From: Candidatus Flexifilum breve
GTDB taxonomy: Bacteria; Chloroflexota; Anaerolineae; Aggregatilineales; Phototrophicaceae
Length of the DNA stretch: 64,000 nt
Direction: 5' to 3'
NCBI GenBank assembly: GCA_016717205.1
Contig: JADKGC010000007.1
Location: 336,327 to 400,326 of the forward strand
The position numbers and the translations under genes are program-made. The notes under the pieces are model-generated. The model saw only the letters and a list, made by a program, of their open reading frames with translations, was not told where the DNA came from and searched no databases. Positions 1 to 10,855 of this stretch are shown here, piece by piece (the first letter of the stretch is position 1; each line of letters opens with the position of its first letter).

Positions 1-230
1 CTGCGCCAGAGAATACAGGTCACCGGCTGAGAGCCTGTTCGCAGAGAGTTTCCGAAGGTCGCCCGCGAGTTGTGCTGTTGAACTAGAGTAAACAGCGCCG
101 GGATACGCCCGTTATCGCGTCAGAGATTTCTGCTCGGCTTAGGCTCTCCTGTGCTTGAGTGACGCAGAAAAACAAGGTGGTACCGCGAACCCGAAGCCCC
201 ATTCGCCCTTGTGATGAATGGGGCTTTTCT
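1..230 (+). promoter_or_regulatory. T-box leader (tRNA-Val-sensing riboswitch) of valS
   Basis: The leader shows the conserved T-box sequence AAGGTGGTACCGCG at 174-187, which pairs with the uncharged tRNA acceptor end. It is followed by an intrinsic terminator with an 11-bp stem (194-204 with 216-226) and a T-rich tail. The AGAGAG element typical of Stem I lies at 43-48. A valine codon GTT followed by A at 111-114 is a possible specifier triplet, but I could not fold Stem I reliably. The 5' end may lie just outside the window. By family knowledge, uncharged tRNA-Val would stabilise the antiterminator and switch on the downstream valyl-tRNA synthetase. Confidence 0.9.
194..229 (+). terminator. 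T-box intrinsic terminator hairpin
   Basis: The arms AAGCCCCATTC (194-204) and GAATGGGGCTT (216-226) form an 11-bp stem with an 11-nt loop, followed by Ts. It sits directly after the T-box sequence and 16 nt before the valS start. It is the off state of the riboswitch. Confidence 0.9.
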
Positions 231-245
231 ATTGGGAGCGCGTCA

Positions 246-2876
<2,631 letters not shown>

Positions 2877-2885
2877 TTGATAGAC

Positions 2886-2919
2886 CACAGCGGGGCGTTG
2901 AGCACGCCCCGCTGTGTTT
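2886..2919 (+). terminator. Rho-independent terminator after valS
   Basis: A perfect 12-bp stem (2886-2897 with 2905-2916) has a 7-nt loop and is followed by a short T stretch. It lies 10 nt after the valS stop and abuts the end of the convergent HEAT-repeat gene, so it may serve both strands. Confidence 0.85.
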
Positions 2920-3136
2920 ACTTATGCTGGTTTTTAACAAAGAGCGCGCGTCCCGCTTCCTGAGCGGCTTTGCGGACCACCTGATCACTGTCATGCTTAT
3001 AGACTTCCTGTAAGGCGCCCAACGCCTCCGGGTCGCCCAGCTCTTTCAGTTCTTCGATTGACTTGAGCCGGACATCGACATTCTTGTCTTTAAGTCGGCC
3101 AACATGATAAGCCACTAATTTCTTATTGACGCTCAC
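2918..3136 (-). CDS. small HEAT-repeat-like protein
   Basis: This 72-residue protein has two short amphipathic helical repeats. The middle (LKDKNVDVRLKSIEELKELG, then a DPEALGALQEVYKHDSD stretch) has the D-x-x-VR/VV-R-x-A-A spacing of HEAT/PBS-lyase-type repeats. Such repeats usually mediate protein-protein contacts; no specific role can be given. Start is GTG 3136 with AAAGGAG five bases upstream, and a minus-strand -10 TATAAT lies at 3162-3167. It converges on valS and diverges from the nucleotidyltransferase-like gene. The short length is unusual for a HEAT protein but the ORF has good signals. Confidence 0.8.
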   Translation of the reverse strand: MSVNKKLVAYHVGRLKDKNVDVRLKSIEELKELGDPEALGALQEVYKHDSDQVVRKAAQEAGRALFVKNQHK

Positions 3137-3257
3137 GTCATCTCCTTTCGCAGTCTTACATATTATAACAGCACATGTAATCGCCAGAGCGCAATACTTC
3201 GCCTCATTTCCCCATGTTATAATCGGTCAGGATTGGCGAGGCAACGGGAGATCTTCA

Positions 3258-4229
3258 GTGATCAATCATGCGGTGGTGGTGGCGATTGGCAATGCGGCGC
3301 ATCAGAGCAAGCTGACTTACAATCGACCTCGCGCCATGCTCCCGGCGCTCGGAAAACCGCTCGTCGTGCGCGTCATGGATCGCTTACTGCGCGGCGGCGT
3401 GCGCAATTACACGGTCATTGTTGGTGAGCAGGAAGGCGCGGTCGCCGCATTTCTGAACGCGCATTGGGTTGCCAATGCCACGGTCGATTTTGTGCTCCAA
3501 TCCACCAACCAGACCCTCACCCAAACGCTAGGCGAAATCGCTCGCCAGCATGCCGAACCCTTTGTGCTCACCAGCTACAACAGCTTTGCCCATCTCAACT
3601 TTGCTGATCGCTTGTGCCGCCGCTTCATGAGCATGTCGGATGTTCCGCTTATGTTGAGTGGTGCCGGGGCCAGTCTCACCGAGTCCCTGTTCACGCGCTA
3701 CGCGATGCTCGCCGATTCAACTACCGTTAGTCGAATTGCTCCGCATCAGGAGGGGCAAGCCTACATTCTGACCGATATGTCCATTTGTGGGTTGCCCTTT
3801 ATCGATTATCTCGCCGCCCTGCCTGCTGCAGACGGGGGGCTGCTGTGCGCGGATCTCGCCAGCATTTATGAGCGCTATGTCAATCAGGGCGGCAGTGCTT
3901 CGATTGTGCCGACGAGCTGGTCGCTGCAAATCGATCAGGATGCCGACCTGCTCACGCTCCAGCGCCACTTGCTGGATGAAGAGCAGGATGGTCATCTGCT
4001 GAGCGAAATTCCGCCGACTGTTCAGGTGATCCCTCCCGTGCGTATTGATCCGCAGGTGAGCATCGGCCAATCGGCCCGAATCGGCCCGTACGTCTATCTG
4101 GAGAGCGGTTGCAGCATCGGCGAGGGGGCTGTTGTCGAGAATGCGCTCATCCTCAATAAAGTCACGGTGCCAGCGGGTACACACGTCCGCGACGCGCTTG
4201 TCGCGACCCGGGCCACGATCCATGTCTAG
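3258..4229 (+). CDS. nucleotidyltransferase-like protein with C-terminal left-handed beta-helix
   Basis: The 323-residue product has the layout of a sugar-1-phosphate nucleotidyltransferase: an N-terminal Rossmann-like domain (about 1-235) and a C-terminal hexapeptide-repeat beta-helix (about 258-320; IGQSARIGPYVYLESGCSIG). The N-terminal signature is degenerate. The usual G-x-G-T/S-R loop is replaced by GNAAHQSKLTY, and the usual PK-M-LP becomes PRAMLPALGKP, so catalysis is doubtful. GTG 3258 has GGGAG seven bases upstream, and a -10 TATAAT lies at 3218-3223. The reading open upstream to 3126 crosses this promoter and was discarded. It could be a regulatory or inactive paralogue of GlmU/RmlA-like enzymes. 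Confidence 0.8.
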   Translation: MINHAVVVAIGNAAHQSKLTYNRPRAMLPALGKPLVVRVMDRLLRGGVRNYTVIVGEQEGAVAAFLNAHWVANATVDFVLQSTNQTLTQTLGEIARQHAEPFVLTSYNSFAHLNFADRLCRRFMSMSDVPLMLSGAGASLTESLFTRYAMLADSTTVSRIAPHQEGQAYILTDMSICGLPFIDYLAALPAADGGLLCADLASIYERYVNQGGSASIVPTSWSLQIDQDADLLTLQRHLLDEEQDGHLLSEIPPTVQVIPPVRIDPQVSIGQSARIGPYVYLESGCSIGEGAVVENALILNKVTVPAGTHVRDALVATRATIHV

Positions 4230-4297
4230 AAATCTAGTCCGCTTCGGCGCTATAATGACGCCCGATCGCGTCCAAGTACCGACTCGAGGGTGAACGT

Positions 4298-5635
4298 TTG
4301 GCTCAATCCTATAAGCTATGTCCAATCTGCGGCACAGCAGCGCATCGCAACGCGGTCATGTGCAGCACATGTGGCACATCGCTGACTGATGTTCAGCCAA
4401 CTTCTGACCGCCCGAAAACTACCCCGGCGCAACCCGCTTATGATCGACGCTATGGCGAGACCGACCTGCTGGAAGGCGAGGTTTCTAACCGTGGGCAGGT
4501 CTTCATCCTCGGCGGCTTATTAACCGTCGCCCTGCTGCTGTGCGGCGCAATTGTGCTCTTTGTTGGTCAGGGGATGTTCAATAATCGCCCGGCGCCGACG
4601 CCGACCACGGCCAATGCGACGCAAGCCCCGGTCCTCGGGCAAGAGAGCATCGTCGTGACCAATACGCCGCGTCCCACGGTCATCTTTGCGACCGTGACGC
4701 CACCCCCACCCTCGCCGACGCTCACCCCCACCGAAGGGCCGTGCGTCCAGCACGTTGACCCCGGTGATGATCTGATCAGCATGGCGTGGGCCTGTGGGCA
4801 TCGCAGCCTCGACGTTATGCCCCTAATCCTCGAAATGAACGATCTAGCCTCGGCGGAACTCATCCAGCTTGGGCAAGACATCCTGATTCCGCGTCCGACC
4901 CTGACGGCCGATCCGAATGCGGGTGCTGCCGGTCCGGAAGCCCACACGGTGGCGAACGCCTCGACCGCCGCGCCGACCGATGAAGCGCCGCTCGCCGATG
5001 CCGTCGATCTGCAAGATCCACTGGTTATGCCCACGGAAACCCTGCTCCCCGGCATCATGTGGCATCAGGTTCAGCCGAACGAAACCATGCTGGTGATCGC
5101 GTCAACGTACCGCACCAGTGCAGAAGTTTTGGCGCAGTTGAACCCGGAAATCACGTTTTCGCAGTGTGATTATAGTCTGGACAGCGGTGGGCCGACCTGT
5201 ACCGTGCTGCTTGTCGCCGGGCAGAACATGCGTGTCCCCGCCCCCACGCCGACGCCCACCCTGTCGCCAACCCTCTCGGGCAGCGAAACACCCACGCCGA
5301 CGCTCACGCCGACGTTCAATGCCCCCAACTTGTTCAATCCACCCGACCGCGCGCTCTTTCAGCGTGACGCCTTGATCACGCTGCGCTGGGTGGGCACGGG
5401 CACGCTCGGCGCGGACGAAGTCTACGTGATCACGATGGAAGACTTGACCGCCAATACGACCTATACGGGCGAGACAGACGAGCTTTACTTCATCGTTCCG
5501 CCGGAATGGCAAGGCACCGACGCGCGCTGGCACGACTTCCGCTGGTCAATCAGCGTCGTGCGCCACTCATCACCTAATCAACCGATTTTCACGACAGGTA
5601 CCCGGCTTTTCACATGGGAATCGCGCAATGAATAA
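4298..5635 (+). CDS. membrane-anchored zinc-ribbon LysM protein
   Basis: The 445-residue protein begins with a cytoplasmic zinc ribbon (CPIC at 8-11, CSTC about 22-25). One transmembrane helix follows (about 68-92), then a Pro/Thr-rich stalk, two divergent LysM-type repeats (about 147-205 and 255-315) and a beta-rich C-terminal domain. The topology suggests an N-in, C-out protein that touches the cell wall with its LysM repeats. TTG 4298 is the start, with GAGGGTG upstream and a -10 TATAAT at 4251-4256. It overlaps the next gene by 8 nt. The second LysM-like repeat carries an inserted Cys pair shared with the next gene, which indicates tandem duplication. LysM binding to peptidoglycan is family knowledge; the ligand here is unproven. 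Confidence 0.85.
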   Translation: MAQSYKLCPICGTAAHRNAVMCSTCGTSLTDVQPTSDRPKTTPAQPAYDRRYGETDLLEGEVSNRGQVFILGGLLTVALLLCGAIVLFVGQGMFNNRPAPTPTTANATQAPVLGQESIVVTNTPRPTVIFATVTPPPPSPTLTPTEGPCVQHVDPGDDLISMAWACGHRSLDVMPLILEMNDLASAELIQLGQDILIPRPTLTADPNAGAAGPEAHTVANASTAAPTDEAPLADAVDLQDPLVMPTETLLPGIMWHQVQPNETMLVIASTYRTSAEVLAQLNPEITFSQCDYSLDSGGPTCTVLLVAGQNMRVPAPTPTPTLSPTLSGSETPTPTLTPTFNAPNLFNPPDRALFQRDALITLRWVGTGTLGADEVYVITMEDLTANTTYTGETDELYFIVPPEWQGTDARWHDFRWSISVVRHSSPNQPIFTTGTRLFTWESRNE

Positions 5636-6689
5636 ATCAATTATGCTCATCGCCTTGGCGATGCTGTTGCTTGCTGCCTGTGAACTGCAATCGATCCCGA
5701 CAGGGCAAACGCCGACTCCACCCCCCACCGAGCAGATCAGCACGCCGACCGCGAGTCCCACGCTCACCGCCACTGCAGAGCCCATGCTCGCGACCGAGAC
5801 GCCGTCTGCCACGCCGGAACCACCATCGGCGACCCCGACATCTACAGAAACGCCAAATCCGTATGCCACGTATGTCATTCAGCAAGGCGACACGCTCATC
5901 TACATCGTCCAGTTATTTGGTCATCGGGATCTGGCGGTCATCGACGAAGTGATTCGCCTCAACCCAAACATCACGAGTCAGGATCGCCTGCCGGGCGCCG
6001 GTTCGTCGATCACAATTCCGCTCCCGACCGCGACGTTTACGCCCGAAGGCTTCGCCTTGACCGCCTCGGCGCAGCCGCCACAAGTCGCGCAGATTCGCCT
6101 TCCGGTCGACACGGAGATTATTCAGGTCCCGGTGCAGGAAGGCATCACGATTCTTGGGATCGCCCAGCAATACAATACGACGCTGCCCATCATGGCGACG
6201 CTCAACCCGCAGCTTGGTTTCTTCAACTGTGATTTCGATAACCCAAGTGGTGGCCCGGACTGCACGGTGATCCTCAGCCCCGGCGATGTCGTGAGTGTCC
6301 CCGCCCTAACGCCGACGCCGACCCTCTCACCGACTTTCTCGGGCAATGAAACGGCCACGCCGACGCCCACTTACATCCCGCCCATCGCCTTCTTCCCGCA
6401 GCAGGACGCAGTCGTCTCACCGGTGAGCTTTGCGCTCCAGTGGCTGAGCGTCGGCATTCTCAACGCGAATGAGACGTATCTGGTGGAGATTCAGGATACC
6501 GTGTCGGGGGTGCAACAAATCGATGTGACGCGCAATACGTCGTACCGCCTGCCCGAATCACTGATTCCAGCAGATGGGCAACCGCACGTCATGCGCTGGC
6601 GCGTGTCCGTCGCCGTACCCAATGAGCAAGGGGCTTACCGCTTCATCAGCGAAGGCGCCTGGCACAGCTTCACCTGGCAGAGTCGTTAA
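5628..6689 (+). CDS. LysM-domain lipoprotein
   Basis: The 353-residue product has a lipoprotein signal peptide with lipobox LLAAC (Cys18), a Pro/Thr-rich stalk (about 25-80), a LysM repeat (YVIQQGDTLIYIVQLFGHRD, about 83-130), a second LysM-like repeat (about 170-225) with the CDF...GGPDC insertion, and the same C-terminal beta domain as the preceding gene. Start ATG 5628 overlaps the previous stop by 8 nt, so the two are translationally coupled. It is probably an outer-face wall-binding lipoprotein. Strong similarity of architecture and insertion to its neighbour points to a duplication followed by a change of membrane anchor. Convergent with mutL, with only 11 nt between them. Confidence 0.88.
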   Translation: MNKSIMLIALAMLLLAACELQSIPTGQTPTPPPTEQISTPTASPTLTATAEPMLATETPSATPEPPSATPTSTETPNPYATYVIQQGDTLIYIVQLFGHRDLAVIDEVIRLNPNITSQDRLPGAGSSITIPLPTATFTPEGFALTASAQPPQVAQIRLPVDTEIIQVPVQEGITILGIAQQYNTTLPIMATLNPQLGFFNCDFDNPSGGPDCTVILSPGDVVSVPALTPTPTLSPTFSGNETATPTPTYIPPIAFFPQQDAVVSPVSFALQWLSVGILNANETYLVEIQDTVSGVQQIDVTRNTSYRLPESLIPADGQPHVMRWRVSVAVPNEQGAYRFISEGAWHSFTWQSR

Positions 6690-6700
6690 ACGAGACTAGC

Positions 6701-8455
6701 TCACGCGCCGAGCCGTCCAAATTCGCGCGCGAGGCGATCATTGCTCATGTGAATCATCGTCGGGCGTCCGTGCGGACAGGTAAGCGGGGACTGGCAGCGT
6801 TCTAGTTGGCGAATCAGTCCCTGCATTTGCTCGTAACTGAGCACTTGCCCGGCCTTCACAGCGGCTTGTTTGCATACGCGCATGACGATCTTGTCTTCAA
6901 TCGATTCCATACCCGGCTTATTGCCCTGCTCCAGATCATCAATGATCCCGCGAATTAATTCGCTCGGCTCGACATCGGACAAAATTGCCGGGACCGCGCG
7001 CACGATGAAAATGTTCGGGCCAAACGGTTCCAGTTGAAAGCCGAGTTCGCTCAGCAGCGGCAGCTTTTCCTCGATCAAGCGGGCTTCGGCTGGCGCAACC
7101 TGCACGCTTTCGGGCGTCAAGGCCAACTGCGCGACCGTTTTCTGCCGGGTATATTCCGCCATGAACTGTTCATAGAGAATCCGCTCATGCGCGGCATGTT
7201 GATCGACGAGATACATCCCCGCTGGAGCTTCTGCGACGATGTAACTGGCAGCAATCTGCCCCACCACGCGCAGCATCGGCAGGGTGCGCGGTTGTGTTGG
7301 CTGCCCCAAGCCAATAGGAATTGCGGTCGGATCGTCGTCGTTTTCCGCATAATCCGGCTGCATCCGCTGCCGCGCGTGCTGCCCCGGTGACTCCATAGGC
7401 AGTTCCAACCGCTGCTGTTCTTCAAACTGGTGATACTGCGGTGCTTGGCCGCGCATGGTGGGCGTCTGCGCCCCGCCGATAATCGCGCGGCGCACCGCGC
7501 GCTGCATGGCGCTGAAGGCGGCATCGTGGTCACGAAAGCGGATTTCAGCTTTCGTCGGGTGCACATTCACGTCGACGTCCTCGGGATTGAGCGTCAACAT
7601 CAGAATCGCAATGGGATAGCGTCCCGTCATCAGGAGCGTGTGATAGGCCTGCACGACCGCATGGGTGAGCCCGGTATCCTGCACATAGCGTCCATTCACG
7701 AACAGGGTGATGCGCGACCGATCCGCCCGGTTGAGACTAGGCGCGGAGGCAAAGCCATAGATCGCGATATCATTGTGCGTATCGTCGACTTCGACCATAT
7801 TCTTCAGGTGATCGAGGCCGAGCGCGTTGACAATCACATCGGCGAGATTGCCGCCGCCGTTCGTCCGAAAGACCTCACGCCCATCCTGTTCCAGATGAAA
7901 CGCGACATGGGGGTAGGCCATCGCGTAGCGCGTCACCACCGATGCGATCTGGCGTTTCTCGCTCATCTCACCTTTGAGGAACTTGAGGCGCGCGGGCGTA
8001 TTGTAGAACAAATTCTCCACGGTGATGACTGTGCCTGCGGGCACCCCCACCGGCTTGCGCTGCCGAATTTCACCACCTTCGACCACCAGCGCCGTCCCGA
8101 TGTTTTCCGCTTGATTCCGCGAGGTGAGCTTGATCTGGCTGACTGAGGCGATACTTGCGAGCGCTTCACCGCGAAAACCCAGCGTCTGGATGCGATAGAG
8201 ATCGCTGGCGGTCTCCAATTTGCTGGTCGCGTGGCGTAGAAACGCTAGTTCTATCTCCGCCGCTTCAATGCCGCAGCCATCGTCGCTGATTTGAATGCGC
8301 TTGCGTCCGTCTCCGGTGATTGACAGGCGAATATGCCGTGCCCCGGCATCCAGCGAATTTTCCAGCAGCTCTTTGACGACCGAGGTCGGCCGTTCGACCA
8401 CCTCACCCGCCGCAATCTGCGCCACGACATCTTGGGACAGCACATGAATCGCCAT
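6701..8455 (-). CDS. mutL: DNA mismatch repair protein MutL
   Basis: The 584-residue MutL links MutS mismatch recognition to strand incision. The N-terminal GHKL ATPase has NSLDAG, DDGCGI and the diagnostic GFRGEAL. After a variable linker (about 330-390) comes the dimerisation/endonuclease domain with DQHAAHERILYE (about 415), matching the metal-binding endonuclease motif of organisms lacking MutH. The zinc-associated CPHGRP lies near the C terminus (about 560). It should therefore be a nicking MutL. ATG 8455 gives the standard start MAIHVLSQDVV. The upstream histidine kinase gene on the same strand ends 57 nt away. Confidence 0.97.
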   Translation of the reverse strand: MAIHVLSQDVVAQIAAGEVVERPTSVVKELLENSLDAGARHIRLSITGDGRKRIQISDDGCGIEAAEIELAFLRHATSKLETASDLYRIQTLGFRGEALASIASVSQIKLTSRNQAENIGTALVVEGGEIRQRKPVGVPAGTVITVENLFYNTPARLKFLKGEMSEKRQIASVVTRYAMAYPHVAFHLEQDGREVFRTNGGGNLADVIVNALGLDHLKNMVEVDDTHNDIAIYGFASAPSLNRADRSRITLFVNGRYVQDTGLTHAVVQAYHTLLMTGRYPIAILMLTLNPEDVDVNVHPTKAEIRFRDHDAAFSAMQRAVRRAIIGGAQTPTMRGQAPQYHQFEEQQRLELPMESPGQHARQRMQPDYAENDDDPTAIPIGLGQPTQPRTLPMLRVVGQIAASYIVAEAPAGMYLVDQHAAHERILYEQFMAEYTRQKTVAQLALTPESVQVAPAEARLIEEKLPLLSELGFQLEPFGPNIFIVRAVPAILSDVEPSELIRGIIDDLEQGNKPGMESIEDKIVMRVCKQAAVKAGQVLSYEQMQGLIRQLERCQSPLTCPHGRPTMIHMSNDRLAREFGRLGA

Positions 8456-8512
8456 ACGAGTTTACCTATTGAACGTCTGTTCGCTTTATGCTAGCGGATG
8501 CGGTGGGAGCTT

Positions 8513-9553
8513 TCAATTGTGGATGATCAGGTTTTCGTCCTTGAGGGGAATGCTCAGGTAGAACGTGCTGCCCTTGCCTTCTTCGCTGCGCACCCAGGCA
8601 TCACCGCCGTGGCGCTGCGCCGCACTCTTCACGATGAAGAGCCCCAACCCGCTCCCCTTGATCCGTTTGTGCTCTTGCCGCGCCAGCCGGACATGGCGTT
8701 GAAACAGCAGCTTCTGATTCTCGATGCTGATACCATAGCCGGTGTCGGTCACGGCAATAATCACACTGTTATTCTCACTGTAGACCGCCACGTGGACCTG
8801 CTGGCCGTTCGGCGTGTACTTGATGGCGTTATCAACCAAATTGGTCAACGCGCGTTCCAGCATATTTTTGTCGGCGTTGATGACGGGGACATTGTTGGCC
8901 ACTTCGACCGTAATGGCCAGTTCACCCTTTTCCGCGGGCACCAGGTGATTCTGCACGATGCGATGCGCCATCTCGTCGAGATCGCACTGATCGCGATTCA
9001 TCTCGTAGAAGCCAGTTTCCAGATCAAATCGACCCGCATCCTGAATGTTATCCACCAGTGAAGTGATCTGGGCGATGCCAGACAAGACTTTCTCAACGAA
9101 ATGCTCCTGCTTCTCATTGACCGGGCCAACCATCGCCAACATGTTAGCGAATCCCTGAATATAGGTCAGGGGAGAACGAATATCATGCGACACAATCCGC
9201 ATGAATTCGGCTTGATTGCGGCTGACTTTTTTGAACTGCGTTACATCGCGCAGGATCAGGACGCTTGCATCGGCGTTTCCCTGCTGGTCGCGGGTTTCGT
9301 CGAGCCGGGGCACATACACCCGCCCATCCGCCGCGGTCCATTCCGGTAGCGGTTGACGTTCCAGCATGTAGGCGATCAGTTCCTCCGCCTTGAGGATCGT
9401 GCGCAGTTCCGTACCCGACTCCGATTGACCGAATAACGTCTCGGCGGCTGGATTCATGAGCAGTAGGCGCTGTTGACCATCAAACACGAGCACCGGATCG
9501 GGGAGATTCAGCAGGATTAACGAGAGAACGCGATGGGACAATTCAAGATTCAT
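8513..9553 (-). CDS. PAS-domain sensor histidine kinase
   Basis: The 346-residue soluble kinase has a PAS domain (about 8-110), an H-box IVSHDIRSPLTYIQGF with the phosphorylated His near 122, and a HATPase domain with N-box LVDNAIKYT, G1 DTGYGIS and G2 GSGLGLFIVK. There is no membrane segment, so it senses a cytoplasmic cue. Translation can be read from 9634, but ATG 9553 has GAGGAA seven bases upstream and begins exactly at the PAS fold. A minus-strand -10 TATAAT at 9593-9598 supports this. It is divergent from the receiver/ATPase gene, its possible partner across a 133-bp shared regulatory region. Confidence 0.93.
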   Translation of the reverse strand: MNLELSHRVLSLILLNLPDPVLVFDGQQRLLLMNPAAETLFGQSESGTELRTILKAEELIAYMLERQPLPEWTAADGRVYVPRLDETRDQQGNADASVLILRDVTQFKKVSRNQAEFMRIVSHDIRSPLTYIQGFANMLAMVGPVNEKQEHFVEKVLSGIAQITSLVDNIQDAGRFDLETGFYEMNRDQCDLDEMAHRIVQNHLVPAEKGELAITVEVANNVPVINADKNMLERALTNLVDNAIKYTPNGQQVHVAVYSENNSVIIAVTDTGYGISIENQKLLFQRHVRLARQEHKRIKGSGLGLFIVKSAAQRHGGDAWVRSEEGKGSTFYLSIPLKDENLIIHN

Positions 9554-9686
9554 GGAAATTCCTCTGACGCTCAACGCAGCGTACTCCCCCTCATTATACC
9601 GGATCGGGGTTGCTTGCGCCTCCTCACCATTCATGCTAGACTTTCTTTAGAAATAGTTGCGATCCATTCAGCCTTCTGGTTTAACG

Positions 9687-10844
9687 ATGCCTGAAAAAAT
9701 CCTGGTCGTCGATGATGATATCGACAGTCTCAAGTTAATCGGACTGATGCTCCAGCGTAATGGCTACGAGGTCATCGCTGCCAGCGCGGGTAATCAAGCG
9801 CTCACCAAAGCTGCGAGTGAGCGGCCTGACCTCATTATCCTCGACATCATGATGCCGGATATGAATGGGTACGAAGTGACGCGCCGGTTGCGCAAAAACC
9901 CGGACACCCAACGTATCCCGATCATTATGTTCACCGCCAAAACCCTGATCGATGATAAAGTCGCCGGATTTGAGGCCGGAGCGGACGACTACCTCACCAA
10001 GCCGACGCATCCCGCAGAGCTCGCTTCCCGCGTCAAAGCTATACTGGCGCGGAGCGCCGCAGCGAAACCCCAGGGCGTGGCTCGGGGGGCAGCGATCGGT
10101 GTGCTTGGGGCAAAAGGCGGCGTCGGCACAACCATGCTGGCGGTGAACATTGCCGCAGCGCGGTTGCTCGCTGGCGATACGCCGATTATTGCCGATTTCC
10201 GCTTGGGTATGGGCAGTTTGGGCGTCTCCATCGGGTTGGCGCGTTCGCACGGTATGGCAAACGTGCTGAGCAAACCCGCTGAAGAAATCCGACCGCGTGC
10301 GATTGAAAACGATCTCGTCACTCACCCTTCGGGTCTGCGAGCGCTGCTGTCGTCGGCGCGCGCTACCGAAGCTCAGTTGGCCTTCACGCCGGAAGCCGCT
10401 GTCGCCGTGGTACGTTCTTTGCGCAGCATGGGTCGGCCATCCGTGTTTGACCTTGGCTCGGGGCTGAGCCCCCTCAGCCAACGGTTGCTCCGTGAGATGG
10501 ATCAGATTGTGCTCGTCGTCGATCCGCTGGTGGTTACGTTGACGATGGCCCGCGACATCATCCAGGAAATTATGACGTGGCGCAACGACCCGAACCGCTT
10601 GCATGTGGTCGTCGTGAGCCGCGCGACTTCTTCGACGCCGCCCTCATGGAGCGATGTCGAGCAGTACCTCGGCTATGAACTGCGTGGCATTATCTCGCTG
10701 GCCTCTGACTTGATGATTCAGGCGATGCAGGCGAACGTTCCGACCGTGATGTTCCAGCCGAACGCGGTGGTTTCGACACAGTTGATTAAATTGGCGGAAG
10801 ACTTGCACAATCGGGTTCGCTTACCCGTAGGCGAACAATCCTAG
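9687..10844 (+). CDS. response regulator fused to MinD/ParA-type ATPase (TadZ/CpaE-like)
   Basis: The 385-residue protein has an N-terminal receiver (acidic pair near D10-D11, phosphoacceptor D53 in DIMMPD, conserved K105). A deviant Walker A ATPase follows (GAKGGVGTT, about 141-149) with AD-F-R-LGMG and the VVDP region. This order is that of TadZ/CpaE, which localises pilus machinery at the pole. No tad/flp genes are present here, so the role may be broader spatial regulation. ATG 9687 begins MPEKILVVDD; an in-frame TTG at 9657 is an alternative. The sirtuin gene begins 11 nt downstream, and the opposite PAS kinase is a likely phosphodonor. Confidence 0.9.
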   Translation: MPEKILVVDDDIDSLKLIGLMLQRNGYEVIAASAGNQALTKAASERPDLIILDIMMPDMNGYEVTRRLRKNPDTQRIPIIMFTAKTLIDDKVAGFEAGADDYLTKPTHPAELASRVKAILARSAAAKPQGVARGAAIGVLGAKGGVGTTMLAVNIAAARLLAGDTPIIADFRLGMGSLGVSIGLARSHGMANVLSKPAEEIRPRAIENDLVTHPSGLRALLSSARATEAQLAFTPEAAVAVVRSLRSMGRPSVFDLGSGLSPLSQRLLREMDQIVLVVDPLVVTLTMARDIIQEIMTWRNDPNRLHVVVVSRATSSTPPSWSDVEQYLGYELRGIISLASDLMIQAMQANVPTVMFQPNAVVSTQLIKLAEDLHNRVRLPVGEQS

Positions 10845-10855
10845 GCGAAGTTGTT

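Noticed and set aside
159..245. N-terminal extension of valS reading back to 159
   Set aside because: This stretch is the T-box antiterminator and terminator. ATG 246 has a good ribosome-binding site.
4580..4740. Tandem repeat DNA in the Pro/Thr-rich stalks of LysM proteins
   Set aside because: Low-complexity coding sequence with imperfect units; not a DNA repeat element.
9554..9634. N-terminal extension of the PAS kinase
   Set aside because: It overlaps a -10 TATAAT; ATG 9553 has GAGGAA.
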